A stretch of 6,508 bases of DNA from Thermodesulfobacteriota bacterium (GCA_025454125.1 JALOPA010000115.1:1-6508); one strand, 5' to 3'. Positions 1 to 6,508 are shown, counted from the stretch's first letter. The notes: generated by a model from the letters alone, not told the origin. Numbers and translations are program-made.

Positions 1-694
1 CGAGGTACATGACCGCCACCCGGTCGCATATATGCCGTACCACCGAGAGGTCGTGGGAGATGAACATGTACGTGAGATTGAAACGGCGCTGGAGCTGGAC
101 CAGCAGGTTGATGATCTGGGATTTGATCGACACGTCCAAGGCCGAGACCGGTTCGTCCGCAATGATGAGATCCGGGTTCAAGGCCAGAGCCCTCGCCAGA
201 CAGATTCGCTGTCGCTGGCCTCCCGAAAACTCGTGGGGATAACGGGAAAGGTGATCGGGCAAAAGACCGACCACCGTCATCAGTTCTTCCAGCCGCGCTT
301 TGCGCTCTTCCGAGGTGAAGAGATGGTGGATCGAAAAAGCCTCAGCGATGATGCTCCGGATGGTCTTTCGCGGATTCAGGGACGAATAAGGGTCCTGAAA
401 AACAATCTGGATGTGGCGCCGCAGATCGCGAAGAGCCCTGCGCTTGAGACGCAGGACATCCTGACCCTTGAAGATCACCTCTCCGGCGGTGGGCTCCTCC
501 AACCTCAGGATGCAGCGGCCGAGGGTCGTCTTGCCGCACCCGGATTCACCTACCAGGCCAAAGGTCTCGCCTTCCATCACCGTGAGGTCTACGCCGTCGA
601 CAGCCTGGACAACGGCCCTGGGCTTTCTGAACGATCCCCCTCCCACAGGGTAATGCTTCACCAGTCCGGATACCTTGAGAAGTTCAGCGCTCAT
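1..694 (-). CDS. dppF: Dipeptide/oligopeptide ABC transporter ATP-binding protein, DppF/OppF type (C-terminus cut by window edge)
   Basis: This is the second ATPase of a Dpp/Opp-type importer; it pairs with DppD on the cytoplasmic face of the permeases and powers uptake by ATP hydrolysis. My translation from the ATG at 694 gives 231 residues before the window ends, of the roughly 320-330 usual for the family. All core nucleotide-binding motifs are present: Walker [10 protein letters not shown] (49-57), Q-loop [10 protein letters not shown] (99-108), ABC signature FSGGQRQR (156-163), Walker B LIIADEP (176-182), D-loop SALD (184-187) and the H-loop histidine in SHD (His214). The missing part should hold the C-terminal oligopeptide-transporter extension. 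The start is supported by a GAGGTG Shine-Dalgarno at 708-703, eight bases upstream and inside dppD. The gene overlaps the end of dppD by 11 bases, so translational coupling is likely. Family assignment is firm; the substrate is not known. Confidence 0.95.
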   Translation of the reverse strand, partial: MSAELLKVSGLVKHYPVGGGSFRKPRAVVQAVDGVDLTVMEGETFGLVGESGCGKTTLGRCILRLEEPTAGEVIFKGQDVLRLKRRALRDLRRHIQIVFQDPYSSLNPRKTIRSIIAEAFSIHHLFTSEERKARLEELMTVVGLLPDHLSRYPHEFSGGQRQRICLARALALNPDLIIADEPVSALDVSIKSQIINLLVQLQRRFNLTYMFISHDLSVVRHICDRVAVMYL

Positions 695-1676
695 GAAGCC
701 AGCACCTCGAAAGACGGCCATGGCGCGTTCGGAAGAGCAGGGGCTCCTCTTGGCGGCAACGATCAAAGACTGTGGGACAGCGATCCTGAAAGGTGCAACC
801 GGGCTTGAGATCCAGAAGGCTTGGAACCATCCCCGGGATGGTTCTCAGCGTGCGGTCCTCAGGGATGTCGCCGTCCAGGCTCGGCATGGACTCCAGAAGA
901 CCGATCGTGTAGGGATGGCTCGGATCCGAAAACAAGGTCTTCACATCGGCATACTCCACGATGCGGCCGGCATACATCACGGCTACCCACTGGGCGGTCT
1001 CGGCGATGACACCGAGATCGTGGGTGATGAGAAGCACCGCAGTCTGAAAATCCTCCTTGAGATCGTTCATCAGTTCAAGGATCTGGGCTTGGATTGTGAC
1101 GTCCAGGGCCGTGGTGGGCTCGTCCGCGATAATGAGGCGAGGGTGGCAGGCCAGCGCCATGCCGATCATGACCCTCTGCCGCATGCCCCCGGAGAGCTGG
1201 TGTGGGAACTCTTTGGCCCGCCGGTCCGGGTCCGGGATCCCCACCTTCCTGAGCATCTGCACGGCGACCGAACGGGCCTCGGCCGTTGAAAGACCTTGAT
1301 GCAGCCGGACGGCCTCCCCGATCTGGTCCCCCACGCGAACCACAGGATTCAGACAGGTCATGGGCTCCTGGAAAATCATGGAGATTCTGTTCCCTCGCAC
1401 CTTGCGCATCTCCCGTTCACTCAGCCGGAGAAGATCGCGGCCCTCGAAAAGAATCTGGCCTTTGAAGATTCTCCCAGGCGGCTCAGGGATCAGGCGCATG
1501 ATGGAGAGAGCGGCCACGGTCTTGCCGGAGCCTGATTCTCCCACCAACCCGAGCGTCTCGCCCTGGCGCATGACGAAATCCACTCCTGCCACAGCCAGGA
1601 TCAGGCCTTCGTCGGTCTTGAAGGAGGTGTGGAGATCGCGCACCTCCAGGAGAATGTCGTCGGGTCTCTGGCTCAT
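684..1676 (-). CDS. dppD: Dipeptide/oligopeptide ABC transporter ATP-binding protein, DppD/OppD type
   Basis: A complete 330-residue ATPase of the Dpp/Opp/Nik importer family, acting at the inner face of the membrane as partner of DppF. Visible motifs: Walker A GESGSGKT (46-53), Q-loop [10 protein letters not shown] (102-111; the more usual form is MTSLNP), signature LSGGMRQR (161-168), Walker B LIIADEP (181-187), D-loop TALD and the H-loop histidine His219 in THD. The C-terminal oligopeptide-transporter extension begins around DPSHPYT (251-257). It contains four cysteines, C294-x5-C300-x6-C307-x17-C325, the pattern linked in this subfamily to a [4Fe-4S] cluster; that this copy binds one is inference. 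The ATG at 1676 has an AAGGTG Shine-Dalgarno at 1692-1687 and lies four bases past the stop of dppC. The stop overlaps the start of dppF. Length and motifs are normal and I see no damage. Confidence 0.97.
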   Translation of the reverse strand: MSQRPDDILLEVRDLHTSFKTDEGLILAVAGVDFVMRQGETLGLVGESGSGKTVAALSIMRLIPEPPGRIFKGQILFEGRDLLRLSEREMRKVRGNRISMIFQEPMTCLNPVVRVGDQIGEAVRLHQGLSTAEARSVAVQMLRKVGIPDPDRRAKEFPHQLSGGMRQRVMIGMALACHPRLIIADEPTTALDVTIQAQILELMNDLKEDFQTAVLLITHDLGVIAETAQWVAVMYAGRIVEYADVKTLFSDPSHPYTIGLLESMPSLDGDIPEDRTLRTIPGMVPSLLDLKPGCTFQDRCPTVFDRCRQEEPLLFRTRHGRLSRCWLHER

Positions 1677-1680
1677 TTCG

Positions 1681-2541
1681 TCACGGCACCTTCATCTTGG
1701 GGTCCAGGGCATCCCGGAGTCCGTCGCCCAGGAGGTTGAATCCCAAGACGGCCAGCATGATGGCCAGCCCCGGGATCGTGGCCACATGGGGGGCCACCAT
1801 GAGAGCGTTGCGGCCTGAGGAAATCATTTCCCCCCAGGAGGGAGTGGGCGGCTGCACGCCGAGGCCCAGGAAAGAGAGCGCTGCCTCCATCATGATCGCA
1901 TTGGCCATGAACAGGGTCGCGTACACCACCACGGGGGCAACGAAGTTGGGTACGATGTGAAGCAGGATGATCCGCCACGCAGGCGCGCCCAGGGCGCTGG
2001 CGGCCGTGACGAACTCCCGCTTTTTCAAACCCAAAACTGAGGCCCGGACCATCCGGGCGAAGGTGGGCAAGGCCCAGAACCCGATGGCCACGGTGGTGTT
2101 GAGAAGCCCGGGCCCCAGAGCCGAAACCAGGGCGATCGCCAGAAGAAGGTAGGGGAAAGAGAGGAGGATGTCCATCACCCGCATCAAAAGCGTATCCAAG
2201 GCCCCCTCGAAGTAGCCGCAAAGGGTCCCGATGATCAGGCCACCGCTCAGCGCGATGGCGACCGAGAAAAAGGCGACGAAGAGCGAAACCCTGGCCCCGT
2301 AGATGAGCCGGCTCAAAATGTCCCTTCCGAACTGATCGGCCCCCAGCAGGAACTTCCCGAAGGGCTTGGCCCGTTTGTCAAAGAGGGACTGGGCCGCCGG
2401 GTCTTTGGGCGCAAGGAGCGGAGCGAGGACAGCGGTGAGCGTGAGCACCACCACCAGAAAGAGCCCGAGCAGGGAAAGGGGGTTTCGGTAGAACCGCCGC
2501 AGGGCGCGGGAGCGAGGCCTCTTCTTCTCCGATCCGTTCAT
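1681..2541 (-). CDS. dppC: Dipeptide/oligopeptide ABC transporter permease, DppC type
   Basis: A complete 286-residue inner-membrane permease, one half of the channel formed with DppB. It starts with a short basic cytoplasmic stretch ([11 protein letters not shown], 6-16) followed by RNPLSLLG and a first membrane helix (about 22-45), as is typical of the DppC N-terminal domain. Next comes the conserved [18 protein letters not shown] (67-84) and further hydrophobic helices. The cytoplasmic EAA loop that docks the ATPase is at about 176-199, with [12 protein letters not shown] followed by IVPN. The segment [19 protein letters not shown] and the end [16 protein letters not shown] are also family hallmarks. 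The ATG at 2541 overlaps the dppB stop in an ATGA (2541-2538) and has a GGGGAGG Shine-Dalgarno at 2554-2548, six bases away. These support one operon and coupled translation. Ligand specificity is not set by this subunit. Confidence 0.97.
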   Translation of the reverse strand: MNGSEKKRPRSRALRRFYRNPLSLLGLFLVVVLTLTAVLAPLLAPKDPAAQSLFDKRAKPFGKFLLGADQFGRDILSRLIYGARVSLFVAFFSVAIALSGGLIIGTLCGYFEGALDTLLMRVMDILLSFPYLLLAIALVSALGPGLLNTTVAIGFWALPTFARMVRASVLGLKKREFVTAASALGAPAWRIILLHIVPNFVAPVVVYATLFMANAIMMEAALSFLGLGVQPPTPSWGEMISSGRNALMVAPHVATIPGLAIMLAVLGFNLLGDGLRDALDPKMKVP

Positions 2542-3467
2542 GCCTTGCCTCCCCTGGCCACCCGGGGGTCGATGGCGCTGTAAGAGAGGTCAACGATGAG
2601 ATTGATCAGAATGTAAGCGCCCGCAAAAATCAGGATGGTCCCCTGCAAAAGAGGGTAGTCCCTGCCCTGAATCGCGCCGACCATGAGCCGGCCCAGGCCC
2701 GGCCATGCAAAGACCGTCTCGGTGAGGATGGCGCCGCCCATGAGCTGCCCCACCTGCATGCCGAAGACCGTGATGATCGGGATGAGGGCGTTGCGGAGCG
2801 CATGGCGCACCACGACGTTCCAGTACGCCAGGCCCTTGGCACGCGCGGTTCGAACATAGTCCTCGCCCAGAACCTCGAGAAGACTGGAGCGGGTCATGCG
2901 CGCGAGCGATGCCACGGAGTATGCGGCGAGCGTCACCGAGGGGAGCACCAGATGCCCGAGGGTTCCCGAGCCGGTCGTGGGAAACCATCCCAGGCTTAGG
3001 GAAAAAAGGTACATCAAGACCAGGCCGATCCAGAAGACGGGCATGCACAAGCCCAGGAGGGAAACAAGCCTCGAGGTGTGGTCCAGCCATGACCCTGATT
3101 TTGCTGCGGACACGATGCCCAGCGGGAGACCAATCAGAAGCGAAAGGGCCATGGCCACTGCGGTCAGAATCAAGGTGTTGGGCCAGGTCGCCGCAATGAG
3201 TCGCGAGACATGGCTCATTTCCCGAATCGAGTATCCCAGGTCTCCCCTCACGACCTTGCCCAGGTACTGGAAGTAGCGAAGGTAGAGCGGCTGGTCAAGA
3301 CCCAGTTGATGGCGCAGGTTGGCGACCATCTCGGGCGTGGCGCTTTCGGCGAGCATGAGGGCTGCGGGATCGCCCGGGATGATGTCCATGATGAGCATGA
3401 CCAGGAGGATCATGCCCAGAATCACCCCGACGCTCGCGAGGAATCTCTTGAACAGGTAACCGATCAT
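2538..3467 (-). CDS. dppB: Dipeptide/oligopeptide ABC transporter permease, DppB type
   Basis: A complete 309-residue inner-membrane permease, partner of DppC. The first membrane helix is at about 9-30 and is followed by IPGDPA (30-35), then the periplasmic LRHQLGLDQPLYLRYFQYL (51-69) and GDLGYSI (75-81), all standard in the DppB family. Later come PNTLILT (96-102), the family motif FPTTGSG (162-168), and the EAA loop beginning EDYVRTARAKG (202-212) that contacts the ATPases. The C-terminal part has AILTETVFAWPGLGRL and ends in SAIDPRV. The start is fixed: the codon just before ATG 3467 is an in-frame TGA, so the frame cannot extend upstream. There is no good Shine-Dalgarno before it; where one would be expected the mRNA reads CACCUCCU. 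Expression may depend on readthrough from the binding-protein gene 50 bases upstream. Length and motifs are normal. Confidence 0.96.
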   Translation of the reverse strand: MIGYLFKRFLASVGVILGMILLVMLIMDIIPGDPAALMLAESATPEMVANLRHQLGLDQPLYLRYFQYLGKVVRGDLGYSIREMSHVSRLIAATWPNTLILTAVAMALSLLIGLPLGIVSAAKSGSWLDHTSRLVSLLGLCMPVFWIGLVLMYLFSLSLGWFPTTGSGTLGHLVLPSVTLAAYSVASLARMTRSSLLEVLGEDYVRTARAKGLAYWNVVVRHALRNALIPIITVFGMQVGQLMGGAILTETVFAWPGLGRLMVGAIQGRDYPLLQGTILIFAGAYILINLIVDLSYSAIDPRVARGGKA

Positions 3468-3484
3468 TCACTGGGAGGAGGTGG

Positions 3485-3509
3485 GCGGCCGGAGCCGGTC
3501 TCCGGCCGC
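3485..3509 (-). repeat. Perfect 10-bp hairpin between the binding-protein gene and dppB
   Basis: The arms 3485-3494 and 3500-3509 are perfect reverse complements (GCGGCCGGAG / CTCCGGCCGC) with a five-base loop. On the transcript it begins eight bases after the binding-protein stop and ends 17 bases before the dppB ATG. There is no U-run after it, so it is not a classical rho-independent terminator. In importer operons, hairpins here commonly protect the upstream mRNA from 3' decay and lower permease expression relative to the binding protein. That role is inferred. Confidence 0.7.
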
Positions 3510-3517
3510 TCCGAAGG

Positions 3518-5095
3518 TCATTTCTCAAGCCACACATTGCCCAGCGTCAGCTGATACTCAATGGCTTCAGGCACAAACCCTTTGACTTTCTTGTTCAGAA
3601 CAAAGACTTCCTTGGTGTTGTAGATGGGAATCCATGCCGCGGAATCGGCCAGAATGTTCTGCACTTTGGCGTAGTTTTCGATTCTCTTGTTCCTGTCCGG
3701 GCTCACTCGGGCTTCGTCCAGCAACTGATCTACGGCCGAATCTTTGAACGCATTGGAGTTCCAGCCCTTGGGAGGAATCTGGCTCGAGTGGAACATGGCG
3801 TAAAGGCTGTAGTCCGCATCGTTGTTGGTCGTGACCCACCCCATCATGAAGGAGTTGTAAGGGAGGTCGGGCTTGCGGACCAAACCGAAGGTGGTGGCCC
3901 AGTCAAAAAACTCCAGCTTCACGTCCACGCCAAGCTCCTTCCACTGGGCCTGAACCGCCTCGCAGATTTCAGCGTCCATGGGGAAACGGGCCTTTGCGCC
4001 CAAGAACTTGATGGTGAGCTTCTGGCCGTCTTTGGCCAGCATTCCGTCGGGGCCGGGCTTCCAGCCGGCCTCCGCCAAAAGGCTTTTGGCTTTCTTGAGG
4101 TCAAAGGGGAAACGTTTTGACAGTTCCATGTCCTTGAAGCCGAAGACGGAGGGCGCGAGGTATCCCTTGGCGGGCACTGCGGCCCCTTCCATGATGTTCT
4201 CCACGATGGCCGGCACATTGACCGCCATGCTCAGGGCCTGACGGACCTTGGGATCATCGGTCGGCGCAAGACCCATGTTGAATCCCACGTAGATAATTCG
4301 GCCCCCGATGGTTTCAGCCAGAGTGAACTTGGGGTCCTTCTTGAAGCCTGGGAGCTCCGAAGGCACGGGCTGGACGACCATGTCCAAGTCTCCCGCCTTA
4401 AGTCCCATCATGCGCGCGCCGCCTTCCGGGATGACTTTGAACACCACCTCGTCCAGATAGGCCTTCTCGCCCCAGTAGGCGTCGTTTCGCACGATAGAGA
4501 TGAAGTTCTTGGCCTGCCATTCTTTGAACTTGAAGGGGCCTGTGCCTACCGGATTCCGACCATAAGCATCTCCGAATTTCTGAACCGCGGCCGGACTCAC
4601 GATGCCGGTGTAGCACATGGCGGTCGAGGCGATGATCGGCGCGTAAGGAACCGTGGTGAGAACATCCACCGTGTAGTCGTCCACCACTTCCGCGCCTTTC
4701 AGCGGGCCAAACAGGGCTTTCCACCTCGCAGGCTGTTTGTCGTCAGCCGCCCGATCAAAGGTGAACTTCACGGCCGCGGCATTGAAGGGGGTCCCGTCAT
4801 GAAACTGGATCCCCTTGCGGAGCTTGAAACGAATCCGATCCGGCGACACGAGCTGGTACTCGGTGGCGAGCTTGGGTTTGATCTGCCCGTCCTGAGCGAC
4901 ATAGATCAGGGGCTCTATGATGTTCCAGTAAGCGATCGATCCGGCGCCGGTCGTTTCCGCGTTCGAGTCCAAGGAGATGGCGTCCGTCGGCCGACCGATC
5001 GTCAGCTTGCCTCACTTTGTTTGAGCCCCAACGTCGCCTGCGAAGCATACGGCCAGAGCCAGCGTCAATCCAAAGACACTCAATTTCTTCCACAT
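3518..5095 (-). CDS. Periplasmic substrate-binding protein, SBP family 5 (DppA/OppA/NikA type), interrupted by an in-frame TGA at codon 28
   Basis: Ligand-binding component of the importer; it should capture the substrate in the periplasm and deliver it to DppB/DppC. From ATG 5095 the frame has 525 codons with one internal stop, TGA at 5014-5012 (codon 28). Codons 1-24 form a signal peptide: MWKK, a hydrophobic core, and VGA before the likely cleavage site at Gln25. Right after the TGA comes GKLTIGRPTDAISLD, the usual first strand of the mature family, so the frame is the same on both sides. Family 5 hallmarks follow: EPLIY near 61-65, RKGIQFHDGTPFNAAAVK (93-110), NPVGTGPF (181-188) and a normal C-terminus. 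Gene callers would probably begin at TTG 4972, which has no Shine-Dalgarno and would lack the signal peptide. ATG 5095 has a perfect one. The copy is either a sequencing error, a fresh pseudogene, or read through by recoding. No lipobox is convincing (the -1 residue before Cys17 is Val). Substrate unknown. Confidence 0.9.
5012..5014 (-). other. In-frame TGA codon within the binding-protein gene
   Basis: The codon lies four residues past the predicted signal-peptide cleavage site, between Lys27 and Gly29. One base change (TGA to GGA) would restore Gly, the residue I expect here from the common GG-x-L start of mature family 5 proteins; TGA to CGA would give Arg. No insertion or deletion is needed because the frame is unchanged. 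TGA ends dppB, dppC, dppD and this gene itself, so general reassignment of TGA is excluded. Confidence 0.9.
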
Positions 5096-5101
5096 GGTAT
5101 G

Positions 5102-5109
5102 CCTCCTTT
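5102..5109 (-). promoter_or_regulatory. Strong Shine-Dalgarno that fixes the binding-protein start at 5095
   Basis: On the minus strand the sequence AAAGGAGG lies six bases before ATG 5095. It is the best ribosome binding site in the window, as expected for the most highly expressed subunit of an importer. It shows that the true start is the ATG with a signal peptide and not the TTG at 4972, which has no such site. Confidence 0.85.
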
Positions 5110-5158
5110 CGTGAAAAGACCCTCTCATTTGCTCTTATAACCCCTCTCTTGCCTTTGC

Positions 5159-5177
5159 GGCCGGCCTAGGCCGGGCC
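5159..5177. repeat. GC-rich palindrome between the creatininase-like gene and the binding-protein gene
   Basis: Positions 5161-5174 form a perfect 14-base palindrome, CCGGCCTAGGCCGG, which extends to GG...CC at 5159-5160 and 5176-5177 if one base (5175) bulges. It starts 11 bases downstream of the creatininase-like stop on the transcript. As RNA it could form a short strong hairpin, but no U-run follows. It could be a processing or attenuation hairpin or a protein-binding site. The rest of this 92-base gap shows only a weak TATAAG-like -10 element at about 5134-5139, with no matching -35, and the Shine-Dalgarno of the next gene. Confidence 0.5.
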
Positions 5178-5187
5178 GTCTTACACC

Positions 5188-5961
5188 CTAACCGCCGTCC
5201 ACGAAGGTTTTGACGGCTTCACGGTACTTGCGCACCAGGGCATCGATGGAGCGAGTCAGGAACTCCTGCCCGAAGCGTGGATTGGCTTCCCTGGGGTCGC
5301 CGTTGGAGCCGATGGGGCTCAGATCGAGCATGCGCAGCGCCACGCTCATCGATGGATCGGTGCCCAGGACGTATTTGTCAACGGAAATGGGCTGGGCACG
5401 CTTCATATTCACCGTTCCGGGTGCCACGGCCATGACCAGAGACGTTTCCAGCAGACCCCCGTGGCTGACCATGGTGCGGAAGTTCTTCTGACGCATCTCC
5501 TCGGGCAACTGAGGGTACTCATCCGCCAAGGCCAGCCACACGCTCGATTGGGCCATGAAAATCTCCGGGTGCCTTCCGCGGACTTCGGAAAAGGCAGAGG
5601 TGATGGACGGCGTATTGCCCCCATGACCGTTCAGGATGAGAATCTTCTTGAACCCGTGGTGAATCAGGGACTCCAGAAGATCCTCCACAAGTCCCTGCAG
5701 GATCTGAGGTCGGATGGTGAGGGACCCGGCAAAGGTCATGTGGTGGCGGGAGACCCCGTACCACTGGGTCGGCAGAAGCACAGCTCCCAGCTTCTCTGCC
5801 ACGCCTTCGGCGATGCCGCGAGCAATGTAGGCGTCCGTACCCAGCGGGCAGTGAGGGCCATGCTGCTCCACGGCGCCGAGCGGCAGGATAGCCAGATCGG
5901 TTCCCTGAGCTAAGTATTCCTTAACGTCAGGATAGGTTAACGCATCCAATCGTCTTTCCAT
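5188..5961 (-). CDS. Creatininase-family amidohydrolase
   Basis: A complete 257-residue cytoplasmic (no signal peptide) protein of the creatininase family, metal-dependent hydrolases of cyclic or linear amide bonds that include creatininase, an N-formyl deformylase of riboflavin/F420 synthesis (ArfB) and the peptidase MftE. The N-terminal metal motif is LPLGAVEQHGPHCPLGTD (26-43), giving candidate ligands Glu32, His34 and Asp43. NGHGGN (111-116) supplies His113. SHGGLLETS (166-174) supplies Glu172 and corresponds to the HAGxxETS-like segment of many members. All expected ligands are present and the length is typical, so it should be active. Start ATG 5961 has AAGGAG at 5975-5970, eight bases away; the stop is TAG. 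It lies 92 bases before the binding-protein gene on the same strand, suggesting it processes the imported compound, though the two may be transcribed separately. Its substrate cannot be told from sequence; true creatininase activity is only one possibility. Confidence 0.93.
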   Translation of the reverse strand: MERRLDALTYPDVKEYLAQGTDLAILPLGAVEQHGPHCPLGTDAYIARGIAEGVAEKLGAVLLPTQWYGVSRHHMTFAGSLTIRPQILQGLVEDLLESLIHHGFKKILILNGHGGNTPSITSAFSEVRGRHPEIFMAQSSVWLALADEYPQLPEEMRQKNFRTMVSHGGLLETSLVMAVAPGTVNMKRAQPISVDKYVLGTDPSMSVALRMLDLSPIGSNGDPREANPRFGQEFLTRSIDALVRKYREAVKTFVDGG

Positions 5962-6052
5962 AGGCGAATCTCCTTCTCAAATGACTGTGGTGGCTCCGGT
6001 TTCCGAGGCTTTTCAAAGCCTGCGGACACCTTATTGAGAGGCCCGGAGGGTG
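5962..6052. other. Gap upstream of the creatininase-like gene, with two inverted repeats
   Basis: This 91-base stretch holds a 7-bp inverted repeat, AGGCTTT (6006-6012) with AAAGCCT (6015-6021), separated by two bases; with a realistic loop the stem is 6 bp. A second pair, GACACC (6025-6030) and GGTGTC (6049-6054), reaches into the stop codon of the upstream hydrolase. Neither is followed by a U-run on the minus strand. One or both may help end the hydrolase transcript, but neither is a canonical terminator. I see no convincing promoter: a TTGAAA lies inside the first repeat but has no -10 at the right distance. Confidence 0.4.
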
Positions 6053-6508
6053 TCAAGGAATTTGTGGGAAGCGTTCGATCCGCAGGGGTGCAGGGGGATT
6101 CAATCTCTCATGTGAAGCTTTGAGGACGATGGTGGAAATGCTCAGAGGGGGCAGGGTAATGGCGAAGGCGTTCCTGAGCGTGATGGGAATATCGGCTTTG
6201 CGCGTCGGGCCGGTGCAGCTCCCGACGCCGCCTGTGATTTGGTAAACCTCGGCCTTGTCGAACCGGACCGTGTGAGCCACCTGGAAACCCGTCTTGATGG
6301 CCGTGGTCTGGCTTTTGTTAATGACGATGACGATCAGTCGCTTGGGGTCGCTCTGGTCGATCGAAGCATAGGCCGTCATGCGCTCATTCTGGGTTGAACG
6401 ATTTGTGAGGGCTGAGTCCGATACGTCCGTCTTGAGGTAGGTGTCGCCAAAGCCTTGACCTGCGCCGTCGTAGTTCAAATAGGCTCGGAAGGCCGCCATG
6501 ACGGCCTT
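6053..6508 (-). CDS. C-terminal part of a probable glycoside hydrolase family 44 enzyme (endoglucanase/xyloglucanase); N-terminus beyond window
   Basis: The frame is open to the window edge, giving 151 residues before a TGA at 6055-6053. The in-frame ATG at 6499 is internal, since the preceding codons KAV continue the same domain. The sequence begins AAFRAYLNYDGAGQGFGDT, which resembles the point where the GH44 catalytic barrel passes into its C-terminal beta-sandwich (family members read like AFRxYxNYDGxGxxFGDT). It continues with ASIDQSDPKRLIVIVINK and ends in PPLSISTIVLKAS, like the last strands of that sandwich. About 18 residues rich in Pro and Arg follow. GH44 enzymes are usually secreted and cleave beta-1,4-glucans such as xyloglucan or carboxymethylcellulose. 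The catalytic glutamates would lie outside the window. The call rests on recalled family pattern, so another hydrolase with a similar beta-sandwich remains possible. No link to the transporter is shown beyond shared strand. Confidence 0.7.
   Translation of the reverse strand, partial: KAVMAAFRAYLNYDGAGQGFGDTYLKTDVSDSALTNRSTQNERMTAYASIDQSDPKRLIVIVINKSQTTAIKTGFQVAHTVRFDKAEVYQITGGVGSCTGPTRKADIPITLRNAFAITLPPLSISTIVLKASHERLNPPAPLRIERFPQIP

Noticed and set aside
32..808. Long plus-strand open frame of 258 codons
   Set aside because: It lies opposite dppF and the end of dppD, which carry complete ATPase motifs; its translation has no recognisable domain. Long antisense frames are common in GC-rich genes.
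1673..2221. Minus-strand open frame of 182 codons inside dppC
   Set aside because: It is a shifted frame of a well-supported permease gene, and its translation is low-complexity with no domain.
3485..3509. Hairpin as a rho-independent terminator
   Set aside because: The transcript continues CCCACCUCC after the stem with no U-run, and essential partner genes follow directly.
5012..5014. TGA read as Gly or Trp by an altered genetic code
   Set aside because: TGA is the natural stop of dppB, dppC, dppD, the binding protein and the upstream hydrolase, at the expected family lengths.
5036..5047. Cys17 of the binding protein as a lipoprotein lipobox
   Set aside because: The residues before it are Leu-Ala-Val; Val at -1 does not fit the lipobox, while VGA before Gln25 fits ordinary signal peptidase cleavage.
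4797..5095. Alternative minus-strand frame over the start of the binding-protein gene, which could suggest a frameshift
   Set aside because: The signal peptide and the mature protein are in the same frame (5095 and 4972 differ by 123 bases, 41 codons). The interruption is a stop codon, not a frameshift.
5461..5913. Plus-strand open frame of 150 codons opposite the creatininase-like gene
   Set aside because: The minus-strand protein has all family motifs; the plus-strand translation has none and no ribosome binding site stands out.

Overview
The window is GC-rich (by eye about 60%) bacterial DNA. Every gene I can support lies on the minus strand, so transcription runs from high to low coordinates. 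The organism cannot be named from the sequence. A periplasmic binding protein with an ordinary signal peptide (no convincing lipobox) and the high GC favour a Gram-negative bacterium of the Proteobacteria/Desulfobacterota kind; this is inference. Four intact genes end in TGA, so the standard bacterial code applies.

Layout in the direction of transcription. 6508-6053: C-terminal end of a glycoside hydrolase that looks like family GH44 (endoglucanase/xyloglucanase), cut by the window edge. 6052-5962: 91-base gap with two inverted repeats. 5961-5188: complete creatininase-family amidohydrolase. 5187-5096: 92-base gap with a 14-base perfect palindrome and the strong Shine-Dalgarno of the next gene. 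5095-3518: family 5 (Dpp/Opp/Nik) substrate-binding protein, whose reading frame has an in-frame TGA at codon 28, just after the signal peptide. 3517-3468: 50-base gap with a perfect 10-bp hairpin. 3467-2538, 2541-1681, 1676-684 and 694-1: the permeases DppB and DppC and the ATPases DppD and DppF, tightly packed (4-base overlap, 4-base gap, 11-base overlap). DppF runs off the left edge after 231 codons. No gap exceeds 300 bases, and I see no tRNA, rRNA, CRISPR array, insertion sequence or canonical rho-independent terminator.

Together the last five genes encode a complete five-part importer: the binding protein captures a peptide-like or other small ligand in the periplasm, DppB/DppC form the channel, and DppD/DppF hydrolyse ATP. 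The creatininase-like enzyme probably hydrolyses an amide or lactam bond in the imported compound or a derivative. The true substrate cannot be read from sequence.

The most notable observation is the in-frame TGA in the binding protein. Both sides are in the same frame, an excellent ribosome binding site precedes the upstream ATG, and the residues after the TGA match the normal mature N-terminus of the family. It is a sequencing error, a recent nonsense mutation that should silence an otherwise intact transporter, or (least likely, but testable) a recoded codon such as selenocysteine. A modest hairpin lies just downstream.
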